Below, one piece after another: positions 58,487 through 64,000 of a stretch of 64,000 bases of DNA. The translations under genes and the position numbers were made by a program. Source of the stretch: Myxococcales bacterium (GTDB lineage Bacteria; Myxococcota_A; Polyangia; Haliangiales; Haliangiaceae); contig JADJGV010000008.1 of the NCBI GenBank assembly GCA_016707895.1, forward strand, positions 248,001 to 312,000, read 5' to 3'. How positions within the stretch are numbered: position 1 is the stretch's first letter; every line of letters starts with the position of its first letter. Under the pieces are notes generated by a model. It did no database searches, had not been told where the DNA came from, and worked only from the letters and a program-made list of their open reading frames with translations.

Positions 58487-59355
58487 GATGGATTGACTCC
58501 AGGTCCGCGCCGGTTGCGCGCGACCAGCACGCCCACGGCGATGCCGCCGAGGGCGAGGAACAGCAGTGCAGCGATCTTCATGACGCGTCCACCCCAGCGG
58601 TTGCTATTGCGGGCGGCGTCCCAGTGCAGGCAGGCCGCCAGGAACCCGGCGGCGGTCGACGTCTCGCCGACCCCGGCGCGCACGATCGTCTGATCGAGCT
58701 CGCCCGGGTCCGGCGCCACGCCATGGATGTAGCGCATCACCTTGCCCGACGGCGCCAGCGCGATCGTGACCGCCGGGTGGGCGTACTCGCGCTGGGTCGG
58801 GATGTAGCGGTAACCGAAGCCGACGGCGTCGGCGACCCGGTGGATCTGGCGGTCGTCGTCGGGGCCGACCGCGGTCAGGAAGGTCCAGCCCGACGACCGA
58901 CCCTTGCCGCCCAGGTCGCGCAGCTTGGCCAGGTAGCGATCGCGCGTGCGCAGCGCGTCGGCGGTCGGCTCGTCCGGCGCGAGCACGATCGTCACGACGC
59001 GCACCTGCGCACCTACCTCGAACTTGCTCTTGGCCAGCGCGTCGACCAGCCCGTTGAGGTGCAGGCTGCACAGCGCCGGGCAACTCGAGTAGTTGAAGGT
59101 CAGGAGCGTCGGGAGGTCGCCCTCGAGCGCTGTGCCCAGGGTCGTGACCCGACCGTCCTGATCGCGGAACGTGGCGTCGAGCGGGACGCTGTCGCGGAGC
59201 CGCTCGTCGACCTTGACCGCGGCCACCAGCTCGGCTGGGACCGGGGCGAGCTCGGACTCACCCTGCGCGCGGCCGGGCGCGGGCTGCGCCCACGCCGCGG
59301 CGGACGACGCGGCGAGCGCCGTCCACGCGAGCAAGGTCAACGACAGGGTTCGCAC
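58483..59355 (-). CDS. SCO1/SenC/PrrC copper-delivery protein
   Basis: 290 residues. N-terminal signal, the thioredoxin-like domain with the copper site TFNYSSCPALCSLHLNG (CxxxC) and a later His in EYAHPAVTIALAPSG. A C-terminal transmembrane helix (IAALLFLALGGIAVGVLV) makes this a tail-anchored form. It helps insert copper into CuA of subunit II. It lies 9 bp after a small membrane protein gene and overlaps ctaC by four bases. Confidence 0.93.
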   Translation of the reverse strand: MRTLSLTLLAWTALAASSAAAWAQPAPGRAQGESELAPVPAELVAAVKVDERLRDSVPLDATFRDQDGRVTTLGTALEGDLPTLLTFNYSSCPALCSLHLNGLVDALAKSKFEVGAQVRVVTIVLAPDEPTADALRTRDRYLAKLRDLGGKGRSSGWTFLTAVGPDDDRQIHRVADAVGFGYRYIPTQREYAHPAVTIALAPSGKVMRYIHGVAPDPGELDQTIVRAGVGETSTAAGFLAACLHWDAARNSNRWGGRVMKIAALLFLALGGIAVGVLVARNRRGPGVNPS

Positions 59356-59364
59356 CGGCGGGCC

Positions 59365-59964
59365 TTAACGTGGATTGGCAGCCGCGGGAACGGCCGGCGC
59401 GGGCGCGGTCCCCGCCGGGGCGGTCGGCGCAGGCGCCGCGGGCGTGGGGGCGCCCGCGGGCGGCGTCACGCCCGGCGCGGCGGGGTCGGTCGGCGCGCCG
59501 GCGGGGGCCACGGCCGGATCGACCGGCGGCGGGGGCGGCGGCGCGCTCTGGCCGATCGGCACCGCCGACGGCAGGGTCTGCGGACGGCCGAAGACCGGCT
59601 TGATCGTCGTGAACTCGGACCGCGACACCGCGGGCACCAGGTTGGCCGGGTCGACCGCGACGTCGCGCAGCACGAGGGCCTTCGCGGCGTCGATCGGCAC
59701 CGTGTACAGCTGGGTGCCGTTGGGCGCCTTGATACCCAGGCGCGGCTCGGTGATCTTGCCGACCTGCTCGGCCTTGAGCGTCCGCTTGGTCTCTTCCTGC
59801 TTGCCGAACTTGGCGACCTCGTCGACGCGCGACGATTCGTTCAGGTAGAGCGCCTCGATCCCGATGATCGACAGGTAGACGAACGCGCAGCCGGCGAAGC
59901 CGACCGTGGCCACGCCGACGATGTTCATCTTGTCGGGGTTCTTCTTCTCGCCGTGGGAGCTCAT
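59365..59964 (-). CDS. Single-helix membrane protein of the respiratory cluster
   Basis: 199 residues. A charged N-terminus (MSSHGEKKNPDKM), one transmembrane helix (VGVATVGFAGCAFVYLSIIG), a periplasmic segment (LKAEQVGKITEPRLGIKAPN) and a Pro/Ala-rich C-terminus (about 140-199). Its place between actF and the Sco gene suggests a cluster-specific accessory or subunit, possibly linking complex III and the oxidase. Not recognised otherwise. Confidence 0.75.
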   Translation of the reverse strand: MSSHGEKKNPDKMNIVGVATVGFAGCAFVYLSIIGIEALYLNESSRVDEVAKFGKQEETKRTLKAEQVGKITEPRLGIKAPNGTQLYTVPIDAAKALVLRDVAVDPANLVPAVSRSEFTTIKPVFGRPQTLPSAVPIGQSAPPPPPPVDPAVAPAGAPTDPAAPGVTPPAGAPTPAAPAPTAPAGTAPAPAVPAAANPR

Positions 59965-60001
59965 GACAACCTCGGTGGTGGATTCAGATCAAAGGCGGCG
60001 A

Positions 60002-61285
60002 TCAGTAGTTCTCGAACGCGAGGCACTCGCCCAGCTTCGGATCGTTGACCGGCACCAGGTTGCCCTTCATCGACTTGCCGACCGCCGCGAGCCACAGCCC
60101 GATCAGGCCGAGCAGCAGGGTGACGTCCATGAAGTGGAAGTTGACCTTGTGCAGCTCGGGGTCGCCCTGCAGCGGGCCGCGGATCCAGCCGCCCGCGGTC
60201 TCCCAGGTCTGGTTGGGCATGACGTTCCAGTACAGGTCGATGTAGTGGAAAACCAGCTGCCACGCCGCCAGGAACGCGAGGATCGGCAGGATGCGCTTGC
60301 TCCACCGGGTGACCAGCGAGACGTACGGGAAGGCCCAGTGGCCGACGAGCACGATGATCGAGACGATCTGCCAGCCGCCGAACATGCGGTAGCTGTAGAA
60401 CACCGTCTCCTCGGGCATGTTGCCGTACCACTGCAGCATGAACTGCGAGAACGCGGTGTAGATCCAGAAGAACGTCCATCCGAACATGTACTTGCCGACG
60501 TCGTGGTAGTGCTCGACGGTGATCGAGTGGGTGAGCCGGCCCGAGCGCTGGATCGCCATCGACATGAGGCCCAGCGTGCAGTAGGTCGCCAGCATCGCGC
60601 CGGAGAAGTAGTTCACGGCGTAGATCGTCGAGAACCACAGGGGCTGCAGCGTCATGAACAGATCCATGACCGCGAACACCGTGGTCAGCGAGTAGACCAG
60701 CACCGCGAAGCCCGACCAGTAGCGCATCTTCTCCGAGCGCCCGGCGTCGCCGTCGGTGTCCTGGGCCTGGCTCTGCTTGCGGAACCAGGTCGACATGTAG
60801 ATGAACACGCCGAAGTAGAAGGCGTAGCGGCCGGCGAAGAACACCGGGTCCAGCCACCCCATCTTGTGGTGCATGTGGTGGAAGAACGGGTGCTGCTTGT
60901 CGTGCAGCTGCTTGACCGACCAGTAGTAGAGGTTCTCGTTGCCCAACAGCACCGGCACCAGGAACACCAACCCCAGGAGCGCCACCGCCGGCAGCGCGCC
61001 AGTGATGAACTCGGCCTGGCGGCGCAGCACGATCCCCCATTTGGCCTTGGCCAGGTGGTGGATGATGACGAAGAACAGCGAGCCGATGCAGATCGAGAAC
61101 ACGAACGACCACGCGGTCAGGTAGGCGTGGAGGAAGTGGCGCCAGTGGTCGCCCTTCCCCGCCCCCAGCGCGATCGAGATGCCCAGCAGCACCGCGCCGG
61201 CGCCGAGGCCGGCCTTGAAAAGGGTGCCGCCGACCTTGTCGGCCTTGATCTTCTCGTCGGGATGAAGCTTCTTGGTCGCGCTCAT
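60002..61285 (-). CDS. actF: Alternative complex III subunit ActF (quinol oxidoreductase)
   Basis: 427 residues with about ten hydrophobic helices, some paired with His (FHHMHHKMGWLDP, FFVIIHHLAK, AYLTAWSF). TFFWIYTAFSQFMLQWYGNM and LVGHWAFPYVSLVTRWSKRI match the NrfD/PsrC-like membrane subunit ActF. It carries the quinone-binding part of alternative complex III. A 7-bp gap separates it from actDE. ATG start. Confidence 0.95.
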   Translation of the reverse strand: MSATKKLHPDEKIKADKVGGTLFKAGLGAGAVLLGISIALGAGKGDHWRHFLHAYLTAWSFVFSICIGSLFFVIIHHLAKAKWGIVLRRQAEFITGALPAVALLGLVFLVPVLLGNENLYYWSVKQLHDKQHPFFHHMHHKMGWLDPVFFAGRYAFYFGVFIYMSTWFRKQSQAQDTDGDAGRSEKMRYWSGFAVLVYSLTTVFAVMDLFMTLQPLWFSTIYAVNYFSGAMLATYCTLGLMSMAIQRSGRLTHSITVEHYHDVGKYMFGWTFFWIYTAFSQFMLQWYGNMPEETVFYSYRMFGGWQIVSIIVLVGHWAFPYVSLVTRWSKRILPILAFLAAWQLVFHYIDLYWNVMPNQTWETAGGWIRGPLQGDPELHKVNFHFMDVTLLLGLIGLWLAAVGKSMKGNLVPVNDPKLGECLAFENY

Positions 61286-61292
61286 GGCTGCC

Positions 61293-62585
61293 TCACCGGA
61301 CCTGGGCGCCGGCCGGGAGTTCGGCCTGGGTCGCGTTCTGGCCGCGCTGCAGGGCGCGGACGTAGAGGAGGATGGCCCAGCGGTCGTCGACCGGGACCTG
61401 GGCGGCGTAGCCCATCATCGTGTTGAAGCCGTTGGAGATGGTGTTGAAGAGCTGGCCGTTGGGCATCTTGATGACGACCGAGTCGGACGACACCAGGTTG
61501 CGGGCCTCCCAGGCGCCGCCGCGCAGCGCGACGCGCTCGGGCACGATGCCGTGGCCGGCGCCGTCGAAGCCGTGGCACGGCGCGCAGTAGACGTTGTAGC
61601 GCTCCTGGCCCCGGTTGAGCTTGTCGGCGTCGACCTTGAAGGCCGCCGGCAGCTCGGTGATCCACTGCCCGTCGCGCAGGCCACGGTAGTAGGCGTCGTC
61701 GGCCCGGAGGTTGCCGCGGGCGATCGTGCCGACGATCTCGCCCCGGTTGGCCCGGCCGTCGGCGAACTCGGCGAACGGCTGGTCGCTCTTGGCCTTGGGC
61801 TGGAAGTCCATGTCCGAGAACACGTGCCAGTGCGGGTCGCTCGACTTCGAGGCCCGGGCCTTGAAGGCCAGCGCGAACGGGATCAGCGCGGCCACGGTCA
61901 GCACGATCATCACGCCGTAGATCGCCCTTGGCACCGAGCGCGCCTCGGGGCGGGCGTCGGTGTGGCACTCCTCGACGTGGGTCGCGCCGGCCGCCACCAG
62001 GAGCTGCTTGGTCTGCTCGAGCTCGAACCGCTGGTCCGAGGCCTCGATGCCGATGAACATCCCGTCGTCAGTGACCTTGGCGAAGCGGTCGAGGCGGAAG
62101 AACGGGTGCCAGACCTGCGGCAGCTTGTTGGCCGCCCACATCCCGAAGAACGTGGTCAAGACCGACAGCAAGATCGTCGTCTCGTACGCGATCGGGATGT
62201 TGGCCGGGAGCGACCACGTCGGCTTGCCCGACACGTTCCACGGCCAGTTGTAGGCGTTCATCCACCACTGCAGCAGCAGACCGCCGCACAGGCCGGCGAG
62301 GCCGCCGCCGAAGACGACCAGGGGCAGCTTGGTGCGCTTGATCCCCATCGCGTCGTCGATGCCGTGCACCGGGAACGGGCTGTAGCAGTCGAACTCGGTG
62401 TAGCCGGCGTTCTTGACCTTGCGGGCGGCCGCGATCAGCGCGCCCGGGGTCTCGAACTCGGCCAGCAGGCCGTGGAGCTCGGTGTCACCGCCATCGGTCG
62501 ACGTCTCACCGGCGTCGCCGTGATCGTCGCCGTTGCCGTGAGCGGCCGGCTTGTCGTCGTCGTGGGCTTGGGTCTCAGCTTCCAT
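61293..62585 (-). CDS. actDE: Fused alternative complex III subunits ActD and ActE
   Basis: 430 residues. About 1-215 is the DUF3341/ActD part (LLAEFETPGALIAAARKVKN, YDCYSPFPVHGID-like FDCYSPFPVHGIDDAMG, two helices at about 88-110 and 130-155). About 216-430 is the ActE part: a helix (AIYGVMIVLTVAALIPFALA), then a monoheme cytochrome c with CAPCH and a Met ligand (NTMMGYAAQV). In most clusters ActD and ActE are separate. Ends 7 bp before actF. Confidence 0.93.
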   Translation of the reverse strand: MEAETQAHDDDKPAAHGNGDDHGDAGETSTDGGDTELHGLLAEFETPGALIAAARKVKNAGYTEFDCYSPFPVHGIDDAMGIKRTKLPLVVFGGGLAGLCGGLLLQWWMNAYNWPWNVSGKPTWSLPANIPIAYETTILLSVLTTFFGMWAANKLPQVWHPFFRLDRFAKVTDDGMFIGIEASDQRFELEQTKQLLVAAGATHVEECHTDARPEARSVPRAIYGVMIVLTVAALIPFALAFKARASKSSDPHWHVFSDMDFQPKAKSDQPFAEFADGRANRGEIVGTIARGNLRADDAYYRGLRDGQWITELPAAFKVDADKLNRGQERYNVYCAPCHGFDGAGHGIVPERVALRGGAWEARNLVSSDSVVIKMPNGQLFNTISNGFNTMMGYAAQVPVDDRWAILLYVRALQRGQNATQAELPAGAQVR

Positions 62586-62635
62586 GAGCTTGTCTCCGCA
62601 AGAAGCGGTTCAGATCGAGGGAGGTCGGGGTTCGG

Positions 62636-64000
<1,365 letters not shown>

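Overview
The window is very GC-rich DNA (roughly three quarters G+C by eye) from a Gram-negative bacterium. The gene content points to Myxococcota (former Deltaproteobacteria), most likely the Haliangium/Kofleriaceae side. Supporting features are many short Cys-anchored lipoproteins, a Myxococcus-type PilZ domain, a DUF4388-like protein next to an FHA-GAF sigma-54 activator, paired ExbD proteins beside ExbB, and an alternative complex III cluster joined to a caa3-type cytochrome oxidase. This placement is inference; no rRNA or tRNA gene was recognised. Coding density is very high, stop/start overlaps (ATGA, GTGA) are common, and no gap without a gene exceeds about 290 bp.

Layout. 1-7 kb: the end of an Omp85-type barrel, then a leftward GAF-GAF histidine kinase, a gliding-type ABC ATPase, a fused GldF-GldG-like permease and a DUF4340-like protein. 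7-12 kb: a TPR/zincin lipoprotein, polA and a metal-receptor-fold protein. 12-19 kb: a small membrane protein, a PQQ-type sugar dehydrogenase, an alpha/beta hydrolase, ndk, a frameshifted lipoprotein, rlmN and three unknowns. 19-22 kb: a TonB-dependent receptor between a lipoprotein and a His-rich protein, probably for metal uptake. 22-30 kb: a leftward cassette of two unknown proteins, a MoxR AAA ATPase, a receiver domain, a vWA protein and a TPR/HEAT protein. 30-38 kb: an MFS transporter, a zinc-ribbon membrane protein, a PilZ protein, a double Usp, glutamate-cysteine ligase, pyrE and a lipoprotein. 38-44 kb: a Lys/Ala-repeat protein divergent from an FHA-GAF sigma-54 activator, then exbB-exbD-exbD-like. 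44-54 kb: a PHP metallohydrolase lipoprotein, yggX, a PLP enzyme, an anti-sigma-like protein, a small exported protein, a 2,4-dienoyl-CoA reductase-type SDR, and an ECF sigma/FecR pair. 54-64 kb: one leftward respiratory block, actC, actDE, actF, a small membrane protein, Sco, caa3 subunits II, I and III, and subunit IV.

The respiratory block should carry electrons from quinol through alternative complex III to the caa3 oxidase. The MoxR-vWA cassette resembles predicted ATP-dependent MoxR-vWA ternary conflict systems, although its flanking proteins were not recognised.

Three DNA-level signals stand out. A family of palindromic intergenic repeats occurs at four loci (6.9, 25.5, 42.4 and 54.2 kb) and keeps its hairpins through paired base changes. 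A fourfold 26-bp tandem repeat between the ECF sigma gene and its FecR partner makes a chain of overlapping stop/start mini-ORFs. Many genes have a TANNNT box 6-9 nt before the start codon, which suggests leaderless mRNAs.
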